From Polynucleobacter ibericus (GTDB taxonomy: Bacteria; Pseudomonadota; Gammaproteobacteria; Burkholderiales; Burkholderiaceae): 64,000 nucleotides of DNA. Shown in pieces: positions 9,222-20,371 of this stretch (the stretch's first letter is position 1; each line of letters begins with the position of its first letter). The position numbers and the translations under genes are program-made. The stretch covers positions 1,840,270 to 1,904,269 of the forward strand of contig NZ_CP061309.1 of NCBI RefSeq assembly GCF_018687955.1, given 5' to 3'. The notes below the pieces were generated by a model, which saw nothing but the letters and a program-made list of their open reading frames with translations, made no database searches and was not told the origin of the DNA.

Positions 9222-10691
9222 TTAGCTTAGCTTTTTACGTAAGAGTTCATTTACCTGGCCTGGATTAGCCTTACCTTGTGAGGCCTTCATAATCTGGCCC
9301 ACTAGGGCATTAAAAGCCTTCTCTTTGCCAGAGCGGAACTCTTCAACAGACTTCTGATTAGCTGCCAGAACTTGATCAATGATTGTTTCGAGTGCGCCAC
9401 TGTCACTAATTTGCTTCAAGCCTTTGGCATCAATGACTTGATCAACCGTGCTAATGGCTTTACCCGTAATTGCCTCTTCCCAAAGAATGGCAAAGATATC
9501 TTTAGCAATCTTATTGGAGATGGTGCCGTCTGCTACGCGAGTCAGCAATGGCGCTAAATGCTCTGCCTTTAATGGCGCATCTGCTGCGGCAATACCTGCG
9601 CGGTTTAATGACGATGCAAGTTCACCAGCAATTAAATTAGCGGCTGCTTTTGCCAATGGCTTACCAACGATAGCCAAGAGGTCTTCAAATACTTTGGCAG
9701 TATCACGATCTTGCGTGAGCAACTGGGCATCGTAAGCGCTCAAACCAAACTCGCTTTGCCACTGTTCGCGCAATTGCGCGGGGAGCGCGGGCATTTTGCT
9801 ACGTACATCCGCAATCCATGCGTCATCAATGACTACTGGCAATAAATCAGGATCCGGGAAATAGCGATAGTCGTTGGCATCTTCTTTACTGCGCATGCTG
9901 CGCGTTTCACCACGATCAGGATCATATAAACGCGTTTCTTGAACAACAGTGCCACCATCTTCAATCAGCTCAATTTGACGACGAACTTCGTATTGAATGG
10001 CTTCTTCCAAAAAGCGGAAAGAGTTCAAATTTTTAATTTCACAACGAGTACCAAACTCAACCTGACCCTTAGGGCGAACGGATACGTTGGCGTCGCAACG
10101 GAAAGAGCCCTCTTGCATATTGCCGTCGCAAACTCCGAGCCAAACGACTAGGCCATGCAAAGCCTTGGCATAGGCAACTGCTTCAGCTGCACTGCGCATG
10201 ACTGGCTCAGTCACGATCTCTAGCAGGGGTGTGCCAGCACGATTTAAGTCGATACCGCTAGAAGGCTCGCCATGGGGGCCAGTAAAGCCCTCCTCGTGAA
10301 CTGATTTGCCCGCATCTTCTTCCATATGGGCACGAGTGAGCTCAACTACTTTTACCTCATCGCCTACCAACATTTCAAGATGTCCGCCAACAACAACCGG
10401 AATATCCATCTGACTAATTTGATAGCCCTTTGGCAAATCAGGATAGAAATAATTCTTACGCGCAAAAATACTTGCCGGTGAAATCTTCGCATTCACAGCC
10501 AAACCAAAACGAATAGCATGTTCAACAGCTTGACGATTTAGCACTGGTAAAACACCAGGCAATGCCAGATCAACTGCACATGCTTGTGTATTTGGTTCTG
10601 CACCAAAGCGTGTACTTGCGCCACTAAAAATCTTGGACTGCGTTTGTAGCTGTGCGTGGGTCTCTAGACCAATAACGACTTCCCATTGCAT
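9222..10691 (-). CDS. gatB: Asp/Glu-tRNA amidotransferase subunit B
   Basis: GatB (489 residues) is the kinase/tRNA-binding subunit of the GatCAB amidotransferase that turns misacylated Glu-tRNA(Gln) or Asp-tRNA(Asn) into the correct forms. It opens with the family signature [15 protein letters not shown], continues with [13 protein letters not shown] and the metal-site region [16 protein letters not shown], and ends with the YqeY-like tail [20 protein letters not shown]. Two adjacent ATGs (10694, 10691) follow a GAGG sequence; I chose 10691, which overlaps the gatA stop. Confidence 0.95.
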   Translation of the reverse strand: MQWEVVIGLETHAQLQTQSKIFSGASTRFGAEPNTQACAVDLALPGVLPVLNRQAVEHAIRFGLAVNAKISPASIFARKNYFYPDLPKGYQISQMDIPVVVGGHLEMLVGDEVKVVELTRAHMEEDAGKSVHEEGFTGPHGEPSSGIDLNRAGTPLLEIVTEPVMRSAAEAVAYAKALHGLVVWLGVCDGNMQEGSFRCDANVSVRPKGQVEFGTRCEIKNLNSFRFLEEAIQYEVRRQIELIEDGGTVVQETRLYDPDRGETRSMRSKEDANDYRYFPDPDLLPVVIDDAWIADVRSKMPALPAQLREQWQSEFGLSAYDAQLLTQDRDTAKVFEDLLAIVGKPLAKAAANLIAGELASSLNRAGIAAADAPLKAEHLAPLLTRVADGTISNKIAKDIFAILWEEAITGKAISTVDQVIDAKGLKQISDSGALETIIDQVLAANQKSVEEFRSGKEKAFNALVGQIMKASQGKANPGQVNELLRKKLS

Positions 10692-12208
10692 CATGCCACC
10701 TCGCTTGCTGGTCGCAAATGCCAATCACTGGCTTGCTGATATTGATGAGCTACCTGCAACAAGCGTGCTTCAGAAAAATAATTGCCAATCAACTGCATAC
10801 CAATAGGTAGGTTGTTTGCATTAAATCCACAAGGAACGCTCATCGCTGGCAAGCCTGCTAAGTTCGTAGAAAGCGTATAAATATCTTCTAAGTACATTTG
10901 TACAGGGTCTTTTGACTTCTCACCCAAGCGCCAGGCTACATCAGGAGCTACAGGCCCAAGGATGACATCGCACTGATTAAATGCAGCCTGGAAATCTGCC
11001 GCAATAATGCGACGAATTTTTTGCGCTTGAAGATAGTAAGCGTCGTAGTAGCCGTGGCAAAGAACATACGTTCCAATCATGATGCGGCGCTTTACTTCTG
11101 AGCCAAAACCTTCGGTGCGTGACTTCGCATACATATCATTAAGATCACGATATTCGTTAGCGCGATGTCCATAACGAACACCATCAAAGCGACTCAAATT
11201 ACTGGATGCTTCAGCTGGAGCTAAAACGTAATACACCGGAATGGATAACTTTGTCTTAGGCAAACTCACTTCAATTAATGTGGCGCCTAGGTTTTCTAAA
11301 AGCTTAGCTGCTTCATTAACAGATTTCGCAACATCACTTGCTAAACCTTCTGCAAAGAATTCTTTTGGCAAACCAACGCGTAGACCTTCTAGTGGTTTTG
11401 CAACATTTGCATTACCTTCTTTCCAAACCTGATTGAGGTAACGGCCATAGTCTTCACCAGAATCCGCCAATGAAGTGGAGTCACGCGGATCATGCGAGGA
11501 CATTGCTGAGAGCAGCAAAGCACAATCTTCCGCTGTCTTGCCCATCGGGCCAGCTTGATCTAGTGAGGATGCGTAAGCGATCATGCCGTAGCGTGATACT
11601 CGCCCATAGCTAGGCTTAATTCCAGTCAAGCCACAAAATGCAGCAGGCTGACGAATCGAGCCGCCGGTATCGGTACCGGTCGCAATCGGAGCCAAGCCAG
11701 CAGCAACAGCTGCAGCTGAGCCCCCAGATGAGCCTCCAGCTACGTGGGCAGAATTCCAAGGATTTAAAACTGGTCCAAAGGCGGAGTTTTCATTAGAGGA
11801 ACCCATCGCAAACTCATCCATATTGGTTTTACCCAAACAAACCATACCAGCGGCATGGGGATTGTTTTCGTCTGGCATTCCCAGATTAGCAACCACAGTG
11901 GCATCAAAAGGGCTCTGATACCCAGACAAGATTTTGGAGGCCGCAGTAGTCTTCCAGCCCCGGGTAACGAAGACATCTTTATGTGCCACTGGGATACCAG
12001 TCAATTTTCTGGCTTTACCAGAAGAAATGAGCTGATCTGCTTTATTTGCTTGCTCTAAACTTAAGTGAGCATTCACATCAAGATAAGCATTCCATTGTTT
12101 TCCAGCCTCAATACGTTCTAAAAAGTACTGGGTTAACTCGGTGCTGGAGACCTCTTTTGCTGCCAGTGCTTTTGCCATTAAAGCGATAGGGGTGTTGTGC
12201 CAACTCAT
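10691..12208 (-). CDS. gatA: Asp/Glu-tRNA amidotransferase subunit A
   Basis: GatA (505 residues) is the amidase-signature subunit that releases ammonia from glutamine. The Ser-cisSer-Lys triad regions are seen as AHKDVFVT (Lys, near 77), [14 protein letters not shown], and [15 protein letters not shown] with the nucleophile. The C-terminal part has [10 protein letters not shown] and [12 protein letters not shown]. It overlaps gatC by four bases and gatB by a base or more, so the three subunits are made from one transcript. Confidence 0.95.
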   Translation of the reverse strand: MSWHNTPIALMAKALAAKEVSSTELTQYFLERIEAGKQWNAYLDVNAHLSLEQANKADQLISSGKARKLTGIPVAHKDVFVTRGWKTTAASKILSGYQSPFDATVVANLGMPDENNPHAAGMVCLGKTNMDEFAMGSSNENSAFGPVLNPWNSAHVAGGSSGGSAAAVAAGLAPIATGTDTGGSIRQPAAFCGLTGIKPSYGRVSRYGMIAYASSLDQAGPMGKTAEDCALLLSAMSSHDPRDSTSLADSGEDYGRYLNQVWKEGNANVAKPLEGLRVGLPKEFFAEGLASDVAKSVNEAAKLLENLGATLIEVSLPKTKLSIPVYYVLAPAEASSNLSRFDGVRYGHRANEYRDLNDMYAKSRTEGFGSEVKRRIMIGTYVLCHGYYDAYYLQAQKIRRIIAADFQAAFNQCDVILGPVAPDVAWRLGEKSKDPVQMYLEDIYTLSTNLAGLPAMSVPCGFNANNLPIGMQLIGNYFSEARLLQVAHQYQQASDWHLRPASEVA

Positions 12209-12498
12209 TCGATCACCCTTGGCACTAAGAAATAGCCATCATGCTGCGCAGGGGCTGATTTCATATTTTCTGCGCGATGATCTGACTCAGTCACCTGATC
12301 AACCCTCAGGGGCTGGGCCAAATCACGTAAAAAGAGGATTGGGTGAGCTAAAGGCTCAAGACCGGTTGTATCAACAGCCTGCATTTCTTCCACCAAGGAA
12401 AAAATAGCCTGCAATTGAGGCAAAACTGCCTCAGCTTCTGCCTGATTTAACTCAAGCCTCGAAAGGTGCGCAATGCGCTGGACATCATCAAGTTTCAT
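12205..12498 (-). CDS. gatC: Asp/Glu-tRNA amidotransferase subunit C
   Basis: This 97-residue subunit clamps GatA and GatB together. The opening [16 protein letters not shown], the acidic helix [20 protein letters not shown], and the loop [10 protein letters not shown] are the family landmarks. It is the first gene of the gatCAB operon and is divergent from mreB, with 61 bases between the start codons in which both promoters must lie. Confidence 0.93.
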   Translation of the reverse strand: MKLDDVQRIAHLSRLELNQAEAEAVLPQLQAIFSLVEEMQAVDTTGLEPLAHPILFLRDLAQPLRVDQVTESDHRAENMKSAPAQHDGYFLVPRVIE

Positions 12499-12535
12499 GG
12501 GGCGCTAGAGTATCATTCCTATATATTTTCATTAA

Positions 12536-13603
<1,068 letters not shown>

Positions 13604-13627
13604 GCGACATACACGTCGAATAGGGAA

Positions 13628-14563
13628 TTGCAACATAGCGCTCCACCACTTTTCAGACAGGGCATTCCGGCCTTACTTAAACTGATTGTCTGTCTGTCGA
13701 TCAGCATCGCTCTGATGCTGATCGATTTTCGCTTTAAAGCACTCGACCCCATCCGCAATAACGTCAATTGGATTTTGCGACCACTTGAATATGTGATGAT
13801 GATGCCGCGCAATGCGCTTGAAGCAACATCAGAGTATTTCACAACAAGATCGACTCTTGATCAAGAAAACCAAGTGATGAAAGTGCGTCAAGCAGAACTT
13901 TCCTTGCTGGCAAATCAATCTGAATTTTTGATGGTGGAAAACCAAAACTTGCGCGAGCTGATGGCTTTGCAAAAACAAGTGCCGTTCAAAACATTGCCAG
14001 TTGAAATTCTATTTAATCCACCTAACCCAATTTCTCAGCGCATTGTCATTAATCGTGGCAGCAATGATGGCCTCAAGCTGGGCAACCCAATCGCCAATGA
14101 TTCCGGCATATTGGGTCAAGTGGTGCGCCTTTATGAGCGTTCTGCAGAGGTTTCGCTACTCGAGGACCGAGATTTTGCGGTTCCTGTGCAAGTGGCGCGT
14201 AACGGACTGCGTGCGGCCGTTTTTGGGGCTGGACGCGGCAACCCTTTAGAACTGCGCTATTTACCAGTTGCCAGCGACCTTGAAGTTGGAGACATTTTGC
14301 TTACTTCGGGAATTGACGGCATTTACCCTCCTGGCTTTGCTGTAGCAGTAATTAGCAAAATTGAGCGCAATGCCGATAAGAATTCTTCAAATGTATTTTG
14401 CGTACCAGTTGCCGCAGTTAATCGCTATCGCCAAGCTCTTGCACTTTTGTATGACCCGCAATTTGATGCAAAGGCTCCCGCTATTAACAACAAATCTGCA
14501 ACTGGCGCACCTTTAACCAATACGCCAGGCAGACGTCAAACTCGCGCGCGAGGAATGCAATGA
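13628..14563 (+). CDS. mreC: Rod-shape protein MreC
   Basis: MreC (311 residues) is a bitopic inner-membrane protein whose periplasmic part binds PBP2. One membrane segment lies at about 12-30 (LLKLIVCLSISIALMLIDF), followed by a coiled coil (about 65-105) and the beta-rich MreC domain with VINRGSNDGLKLGNP and GDILLTSGIDGIYPPGFAVA. A TTG at 13628 is the likely start, since no ATG precedes the membrane helix. The gene ends in an ATGA overlap with mreD. Confidence 0.93.
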   Translation: MQHSAPPLFRQGIPALLKLIVCLSISIALMLIDFRFKALDPIRNNVNWILRPLEYVMMMPRNALEATSEYFTTRSTLDQENQVMKVRQAELSLLANQSEFLMVENQNLRELMALQKQVPFKTLPVEILFNPPNPISQRIVINRGSNDGLKLGNPIANDSGILGQVVRLYERSAEVSLLEDRDFAVPVQVARNGLRAAVFGAGRGNPLELRYLPVASDLEVGDILLTSGIDGIYPPGFAVAVISKIERNADKNSSNVFCVPVAAVNRYRQALALLYDPQFDAKAPAINNKSATGAPLTNTPGRRQTRARGMQ

Positions 14564-15084
14564 TCGATTTCCAGAGCGGCTATATTCTGCGCCCGGTAAA
14601 TCCGGTCTTCATTTATTTCAGCTTATTTTGTGCACTGTTATTAAACCTGTTGCCTATTGGCAATTATGGTTGGGTGCCCGACTGGCTAATTCTGAGTATC
14701 GTGTTTTGGAATATTCATCAGCATCGTTATGTCAGCGTGATTACCGCTTTCATTTTAGGTCTGATGATGGATGTTCATAACTCAGATCTATTGGGCTTAC
14801 ATGCCTTTAGTTATTCGCTCGTAGCCTATGTGGCCATCTCATGGCATCGACGCATTGTGGCTCTGAGCGTTCTCTCGCAAGCCTTACACCTATTGCCTAT
14901 TTTCCTATTGGTGTCACTATTTCCAGTGCTGGCACATTGGCTGCTGAGCGGTGAGCTCTACTGGTGGGCTCTGACTGGCGCTATTCAGGCGCTAATTGAA
15001 GCAATGCTTTGGCCATTAGCAACCCGCATCTTGCTAGCACCGCAGCGTCGCCCTATAGATGTTGATCACAATCGACCTCTCTAA
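14560..15084 (+). CDS. mreD: Rod-shape protein MreD
   Basis: MreD is a small polytopic membrane partner of MreC. This 174-residue copy is hydrophobic with about five membrane segments and carries the family stretch WVPDWLILSIVFWNIHQH and GLMMDVHNSDLLGLHAFSYS. It overlaps mreC by four bases and precedes mrdA by eight, so translation is likely coupled through the operon. Confidence 0.92.
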   Translation: MIDFQSGYILRPVNPVFIYFSLFCALLLNLLPIGNYGWVPDWLILSIVFWNIHQHRYVSVITAFILGLMMDVHNSDLLGLHAFSYSLVAYVAISWHRRIVALSVLSQALHLLPIFLLVSLFPVLAHWLLSGELYWWALTGAIQALIEAMLWPLATRILLAPQRRPIDVDHNRPL

Positions 15085-15092
15085 GAATTGAC

Positions 15093-17000
15093 ATGGTTTC
15101 TTTTAAAAAACCGGATCTCGATTCATTTCAAGAGCGCATTCACATTGCGACTCTCTTTGTCACATTTTGTTTTTTACTACTCATCACGCGTCTAGTTTGG
15201 CTGCAGCTTGTTAGCCATGGAAAATATGCGCTGCTGGCAGAGAGCAATCGCATTGCATTAGTGCCCGCGCCCGCCAACCGCGGTCTTTTAATTGATCGTA
15301 ATGGCATCGTCATTGGGCGTAACTATTCTGCATTAACCCTGGATGTGAATGCAGAAGAGGTCAAAGGCAACGTAGATCAATTAATCAATGATCTTTCTGA
15401 AATCATTGATATTTCGCCTCGAGATCGCCGCAATTTCAAGCGTTCTCTAGAGGATTCCCGCAATATGGGAACTTTTCCCCTACGATCGATGCTGAACGAG
15501 ACTGAAACAGCCCGTTTTATGGCTAATCGCTATCGCTTCCCTGGGGTAGAAATCCGCGCCAGAAGCTTTCGGGAGTACCCATATAACGAATTAGCCTCCC
15601 ATCTTATTGGCTATATTGGGCGCGTTTCCCAAAAAGATAAGGAGCGCATGCAGGCTGAAATTGAGGGTGCCAAAGCTGATGACCCCGATGCACTGCAAGC
15701 CTCTTTTTTGCCGGGCATTCAGTACGTCGGCAAGATTGGCCTAGAGCAAAGCTATGAAAACGTTTTGCGTGGTGTGCCTGGATACGATCAAGTTGAAATT
15801 ACTGCGGGCGGTAAACCAGTTCGCACACTTTCAAGCTCGCCATCGGTGCCCGGTAAAAATGTTGTGCTCTCTGTTGATATCAAGTTGCAATATTTAGTTG
15901 AACAACTCTATGGCAATTTCCGTGGTGCGTTTGTTGCCATTGAACCAGAGACGGGCGACGTGTTGGCATTTGTATCTAAACCCAACTTCAATCCAAATGA
16001 CTTTGTTGAGGGGATTGATTCCGTTACCTGGAAAGAGCTCAATGATTCTCCGCAGAAGCCACTCTATAACCGTCCGCTAAAGGGCATCTACCCACCAGGA
16101 TCAACTTATAAACCTTTTATGGCGCTTGCTGCTTTAGAGAATAAAAAGCGCACGCCATCACAAACGATTTCTGATCCTGGTTACTTCGACTTTGGTAATC
16201 ACACCTTCCGCGATGATAAAAAAGGTGGTCACGGCATTGTTGATATGCAAAAGTCAATCGTGGAGTCTTGTGATACTTATTACTATCTGCTTGCACGCGA
16301 TATGGGTGTGAATATGATGCATGACTTTATGAAGCCTCTCGGCTTTGGTCAAATCACTGGCATTGATTTGCAAGGTGAATCAAAAGGCGTATTACCATCT
16401 ACAGAGTGGAAGAAAAATACCTTCAAAAAACCAGAGCAACAAAAATGGTACGAGGGTGAAACTATTTCTTTAGGCATTGGTCAAGGCTATAACGCGTTCA
16501 CCATTTTGCAATTGGCTCATGCCATGGCAAACGTTGCTAATAACGGCATCGTCATGAAGCCTCACCTAGTTAAAGCAATTGAAGATCCCTTTACTCGCAA
16601 TCGGGTGTTAACGACACCAAAAGAAAGTTATCGCATCGATCTGAATGCTGAAAATATTGAGGTGATTAAAAAAGCGATGCTAGAGGTAAACATTACTGGT
16701 ACTTCTGCGGCAGCATTTAAAGGCACCGGATATCAAGTGGGCGGAAAAACTGGTACCGCTCAAGTATTTAGCTTGAACTCAAAAGAATATAAGCACAGCG
16801 CCACTGCAGAATTTTTACGTGATCACGCTTTATATATCGCATTTGCTCCAGTCGATAAGCCAACGATTGTTATAGCAATGGTGGTTGAAAATGCAGGCTT
16901 TGGTGCGCAACATGCTGCACCAATTGCGCGTAAGGCACTGGACTACTACATAGAGGGCAAGTGGCCTAAGGAGATTCCTGAATGGAAAAGAGCCCCTTAA
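15093..17000 (+). CDS. mrdA: Penicillin-binding protein 2 (elongation transpeptidase)
   Basis: The 635-residue PBP2 cross-links peptidoglycan during cell elongation. One N-terminal membrane anchor (about 18-38), then the pedestal domain, then the transpeptidase with active-site STYK in YPPGSTYKPF near residue 335, a Ser-x-Asp at VESCDTYYY, and KTG in GGKTGTAQVF near 555. It sits between mreD and rodA and overlaps rodA by 19 bases, matching the physical pairing of PBP2 with the RodA glycosyltransferase. Confidence 0.95.
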   Translation: MVSFKKPDLDSFQERIHIATLFVTFCFLLLITRLVWLQLVSHGKYALLAESNRIALVPAPANRGLLIDRNGIVIGRNYSALTLDVNAEEVKGNVDQLINDLSEIIDISPRDRRNFKRSLEDSRNMGTFPLRSMLNETETARFMANRYRFPGVEIRARSFREYPYNELASHLIGYIGRVSQKDKERMQAEIEGAKADDPDALQASFLPGIQYVGKIGLEQSYENVLRGVPGYDQVEITAGGKPVRTLSSSPSVPGKNVVLSVDIKLQYLVEQLYGNFRGAFVAIEPETGDVLAFVSKPNFNPNDFVEGIDSVTWKELNDSPQKPLYNRPLKGIYPPGSTYKPFMALAALENKKRTPSQTISDPGYFDFGNHTFRDDKKGGHGIVDMQKSIVESCDTYYYLLARDMGVNMMHDFMKPLGFGQITGIDLQGESKGVLPSTEWKKNTFKKPEQQKWYEGETISLGIGQGYNAFTILQLAHAMANVANNGIVMKPHLVKAIEDPFTRNRVLTTPKESYRIDLNAENIEVIKKAMLEVNITGTSAAAFKGTGYQVGGKTGTAQVFSLNSKEYKHSATAEFLRDHALYIAFAPVDKPTIVIAMVVENAGFGAQHAAPIARKALDYYIEGKWPKEIPEWKRAP

Positions 17001-18133
17001 TTAAAGTTAAAGGATTTTTCTTAGGAATCTTTGCAGGCTTAGACCGTCAGCTAGGCCTTATTCTGCTTGGCTTAGCGGCTGCTGGCTTTTTTACCTTCCT
17101 GTCTGCTAGTCAAAATACACCTGTTCAAATCGCAGATGAATTACGCAATCTCGCATTGTCATTTGTGGTGATGTGGGTTGTCTCACGCATCCCACCAAAA
17201 TGGCTGGAGATGGGTGCGGTTTGGATTTATGGATTCGGTGTGGCACTTTTAGTCGCAGTGGCTGTATTTGGATTAATTAAAAAAGGTGCGCGTCGTTGGC
17301 TCAATATTGGATTTGTTATTCAGCCATCTGAAATCATGAAGATCGCAATGCCACTAATGCTTGCTTGGTACTTTCAAAAGCGTGAGGGCATTCAAAAATC
17401 GTGGGACTATGGTGTTGCTGCCATCATCTTGGCGATCCCTGTTTTTTTAATTGCTCGCCAACCAGATTTAGGAACTGCTCTCTTGGTTTTTGCAGCAGGT
17501 TTATACGTCATCATTCTGGCTGGCCTGCCCTGGAAATGGATTCTGCCTTTCGTAGGACTCGGTGTTCTGGGAATTTTGTTGATCATTATTTTCGGCAGCA
17601 CTATATGTGCTCATGATGTGGTTTGGCCGCTGGTACACAATTATCAAAAACACCGCATCTGTACTTTGCTAGATCCAACAAGTGATCCATTAGGAAAAGG
17701 TTTTCACACAATTCAATCGATGATTGCGATTGGCTCTGGCGGATTCTTTGGTAAAGGCTGGTTCCAGGGAACGCAAGCCCACTTAGAGTTCATTCCAGAA
17801 AAACATACTGACTTCGTATTTGCCGTTTTCTCGGAAGAGTTTGGTCTGTTAGGCAATCTTGTTTTGCTCGGACTTTTCTTTGCATTAATTAAGAGGGGCC
17901 TAGCCATCTCTGCCAGTGCGCCAAATTTATTTACGCGATTACTTGGTGCAGCAGTAACCTTAATCTTCTTTACCTACGCATTCGTGAATATCGGAATGGT
18001 AAGTGGTTTATTACCGGTGGTTGGGGTGCCGCTGCCATTTATAAGTTATGGCGGTACAGCACTTGTAACGCTAGGATTTGGGGCAGGAATACTCATGAGC
18101 ATTCATCGTCATCGACGCTTAGTGCAAAGCTAA
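16982..18133 (+). CDS. rodA: Rod-shape SEDS glycosyltransferase RodA
   Basis: RodA (383 residues) is a SEDS-family peptidoglycan polymerase with about ten membrane segments. Landmarks are GARRWLNIGFVIQPSEIMKIAMPL, ARQPDLGTALLVF with the SEDS Asp, the large periplasmic loop with QSMIAIGSGGFFGKGW and FIPEKHTDFVFAVFSEEFG, and the terminal LPFISYGGTALVTLG. It is the last gene of the cell-shape operon; a strong hairpin follows 42 bases downstream. Confidence 0.95.
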   Translation: MEKSPLIKVKGFFLGIFAGLDRQLGLILLGLAAAGFFTFLSASQNTPVQIADELRNLALSFVVMWVVSRIPPKWLEMGAVWIYGFGVALLVAVAVFGLIKKGARRWLNIGFVIQPSEIMKIAMPLMLAWYFQKREGIQKSWDYGVAAIILAIPVFLIARQPDLGTALLVFAAGLYVIILAGLPWKWILPFVGLGVLGILLIIIFGSTICAHDVVWPLVHNYQKHRICTLLDPTSDPLGKGFHTIQSMIAIGSGGFFGKGWFQGTQAHLEFIPEKHTDFVFAVFSEEFGLLGNLVLLGLFFALIKRGLAISASAPNLFTRLLGAAVTLIFFTYAFVNIGMVSGLLPVVGVPLPFISYGGTALVTLGFGAGILMSIHRHRRLVQS

Positions 18134-18175
18134 CCCAATTGGATGCAGCCCTTTTCCTCTGTATCTGAAGGAAAT

Positions 18176-18203
18176 AAAAAAGCCCGGCGTACCGGGCTTT
18201 TTT
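18176..18203. terminator. Bidirectional rho-independent terminator between rodA and hupB-like gene
   Basis: A perfect stem AAAAAAGCCCGG / CCGGGCTTTTTT with a CGTA loop. It has T-runs on both strands, so it can end both the rodA operon and the convergent HU gene. Confidence 0.92.
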
Positions 18204-18219
18204 ATTAACAAAGGAAGAA

Positions 18220-18504
18220 TTACTTCTTACGCTTGTTAACTGAATCTTTAAATGCTTTACCAGCAGAAAACTTAACAGTTTTTGCAGCAGCAATTTTGAG
18301 TGGCTCGCCAGTTTTTGGGTTACGACCCATACGTGCAGCGCGCTTACCAGATGCAAAAGTACCAAAGCCGATCAGTTGTACTGAGTCACCTTTAGTAACA
18401 GCTTTGATGATTGTGTCGATTGCAGAATTCAATGCGAATTCAGCTTTGGCTTTAGAAATCTCCGCGTCGTCAGCAATCGCTGCGATTAGTTCGGCTTTGT
18501 TCAA
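18220..18504 (-). CDS. HU-family DNA-binding protein
   Basis: The 94-residue histone-like protein opens (M)[18 protein letters not shown] and has the DNA-binding arm [21 protein letters not shown] and the conserved end [14 protein letters not shown] bends DNA and compacts the nucleoid. The start is a TTG at 18504: it lies six bases after an AAGGAG ribosome site and matches the fixed HU N-terminus, whereas the upstream in-frame ATG would add a non-homologous leader. Terminates at the shared hairpin with rodA. Confidence 0.93.
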   Translation of the reverse strand: MNKAELIAAIADDAEISKAKAEFALNSAIDTIIKAVTKGDSVQLIGFGTFASGKRAARMGRNPKTGEPLKIAAAKTVKFSAGKAFKDSVNKRKK

Positions 18505-18617
18505 GTGAAGCTCCTTATAGATATTGATGTCAGCGCACATTACGCTTACATGATTTTAACCACAAAAAATTACAAAAATAAAGTTGCGTTACAGCAATTT
18601 TTTACTACGACTACAAA

Positions 18618-18983
18618 TTACTCTTCCAAAACAGTAATATCAGAAACAAAATACTCGGTATCGCCAAAACAGGTAGTTGGCAAACCAATGTGTTGCTCAT
18701 ACTTTAGGGCAACCTTTTTGCCTAAATTAGCATTGATTTTTTGCGCCACAGCATCTTCACGCACCGTAAAGAGGAATTTTTCTGACATCGTACCTGGCAT
18801 GGAAACCATGGCCAATTCACCTTCCCAGGTTTTGCAAATATAGCCGCGATTAGAGAATTTCTGCACATACCCTGCGCGCTCACCGCTTCCATAACTCCAA
18901 GTGAGCATACCCCATGTGTAGACAGAAATACCCACTAACCCTATTAAAACAAGGCTTAAGAGCCACTTTGTAAAGCTATTCAT
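18618..18983 (-). CDS. Membrane-anchored hypothetical protein
   Basis: I do not recognise a named function. The 121-residue product has one N-terminal membrane segment (about 6-27) and a small soluble domain with two Cys (GYICKTWEGELAM and LPTTCFGDTEYF) that could form a disulfide if exported. Homologues of this WEGELAM type occur widely as unknown proteins. The ATG at 18983 follows AAGGAA at good distance; an in-frame upstream ATG gives a non-hydrophobic leader and is less likely. Confidence 0.7.
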   Translation of the reverse strand: MNSFTKWLLSLVLIGLVGISVYTWGMLTWSYGSGERAGYVQKFSNRGYICKTWEGELAMVSMPGTMSEKFLFTVREDAVAQKINANLGKKVALKYEQHIGLPTTCFGDTEYFVSDITVLEE

Positions 18984-19134
18984 CAGAATTTCCTTGGTAA
19001 ATCTCCACACAAACCCTTAGCAGGTCCTTATATCTTCTATACACAGTATATGAGCTTCCCTGCGGAAGAAATAGTCTATTTAGCTGCAACATACAAATTA
19101 AAATACTAACAATTACCTCACTTAGATAAAACCC

Positions 19135-20037
19135 ATGGAAATTCGCCACATCATCTTTTTTATTTTTGTAGCATCTGCGGTCTTCGTTTATTTCAGAGGA
19201 AAAGTTCGCTTTGGGGTTGTCAGATCCCTTACTGACTACCAAGTACTTTTGGCGCCAGTAAATACTCTTTTATATTTATTTTCAAAAGTGAAGGCAGGTG
19301 CCTTTATTCCAGTTAGTCAATTTCCTGAGATGAAACCCATCCAAGATAACTGGGAAACCATACGCCAAGAAGCACTTTCTTTGCAGGAGGTTGGATCGAT
19401 CGCAGCAGCGACTGGATATAACGATATTGGCTTTAATTCTTTCTTTCGTACCGGCTGGAAGCGTTTTCATCTCTGTTGGTACGGGAAAGAGGTGCCATCC
19501 GCCCTAGAAAAATGCCCCAAAACTGTGGCACTTCTGAAATCCATCCCCTCGGTCAAGGCCGCCATGTTCGCCTCTCTGCCCCCGGGGGCAACGCTGGTGC
19601 GCCATCGCGACCCATATGCAGGCTCCTTACGCTATCACATTGGCTTAGTCACGCCGAATGATCCCAAATGCTTTATTGATGTAGATGGTGAGCGTTATTT
19701 CTGGAAAGATGGTGAAGCGGTCATGTTTGATGAAACCTATATTCATTTCGCCGCCAATGAAACAGATCAGCAAAGAATCATCTTATTTTGCGATGTTGAG
19801 CGCCCTGTTTACACTAAAGTAGTGGAGCTATTTAATCGCTGGTTTGGGCGCCACGTAATGAGTGCCGCCTCGTCCCAAAATGTGGAGGGTGAAAAAATAG
19901 GCTTTGTAAATGTTCTCTTTACCTATTTCTATCATCTCCGCGCGCAAGCCAAAAAGTTGAAAGCAAAACATCGATCTGTTTACTACGTAGGCAAGTGGGT
20001 ACTCATTCTCGGAATTTTGTGGGCTATTTTTTGGTAA
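19135..20037 (+). CDS. Aspartyl/asparaginyl beta-hydroxylase family protein (LpxO-like)
   Basis: The 300-residue protein has an N-terminal membrane segment (about 4-20), a soluble 2-oxoglutarate/iron hydroxylase domain and a C-terminal hydrophobic tail (about 283-300). Iron and cosubstrate residues are visible as VRHRDPYAGSLRYHIGL (about residues 154-170), DGEAVMFDETYIHFA and the Arg in QQRIILFCDV. Membrane-bound members such as LpxO hydroxylate lipid A acyl chains. An lpxL-type gene lies about 1 kb downstream, which fits a lipid A role, but the substrate is inferred. Confidence 0.82.
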   Translation: MEIRHIIFFIFVASAVFVYFRGKVRFGVVRSLTDYQVLLAPVNTLLYLFSKVKAGAFIPVSQFPEMKPIQDNWETIRQEALSLQEVGSIAAATGYNDIGFNSFFRTGWKRFHLCWYGKEVPSALEKCPKTVALLKSIPSVKAAMFASLPPGATLVRHRDPYAGSLRYHIGLVTPNDPKCFIDVDGERYFWKDGEAVMFDETYIHFAANETDQQRIILFCDVERPVYTKVVELFNRWFGRHVMSAASSQNVEGEKIGFVNVLFTYFYHLRAQAKKLKAKHRSVYYVGKWVLILGILWAIFW

Positions 20038-20046
20038 ACGTCGGCC

Positions 20047-20349
20047 CTAGTTTTTTGGGCTCAATAATTGAACAATTTGCTCGGGACTAATAGGGCCCCA
20101 AATTTCCACTCTTTTCTTACGGCTATTCTGACCCGAAACAAATTGAATCTGTTTTTGAGGTACTCTTAACTGCTTAGAAAGCCAGGCCAATAAAAGCTCA
20201 TTAGCCTTATTTTCTAAGGCTGGAGCCTGAAGCGAGATTTTTAAGCAGCCGTCATGAAGGCCAACGACTTTAGTCTGCTTTGCCCCGGGTTGGCAATGCA
20301 AATTTAACGTAATTCCGGCGGGGGTTTGTTTTAACCAAATAGGTGTCAT
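20047..20349 (-). CDS. DUF167 (YggU-type) family protein
   Basis: This 100-residue protein matches the DUF167 family: it has LNLHCQPGAKQTKVVG, the central LKISLQAPALENKANELLLAWLSK and GQNSRKKRVEIWG. No established biochemical role is known to me. It is convergent with the hydroxylase gene, which ends nine bases away, and divergent from the carbonic anhydrase gene. Confidence 0.88.
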   Translation of the reverse strand: MTPIWLKQTPAGITLNLHCQPGAKQTKVVGLHDGCLKISLQAPALENKANELLLAWLSKQLRVPQKQIQFVSGQNSRKKRVEIWGPISPEQIVQLLSPKN

Positions 20350-20371
20350 TAAAGTACTTTAAACTTAAAAC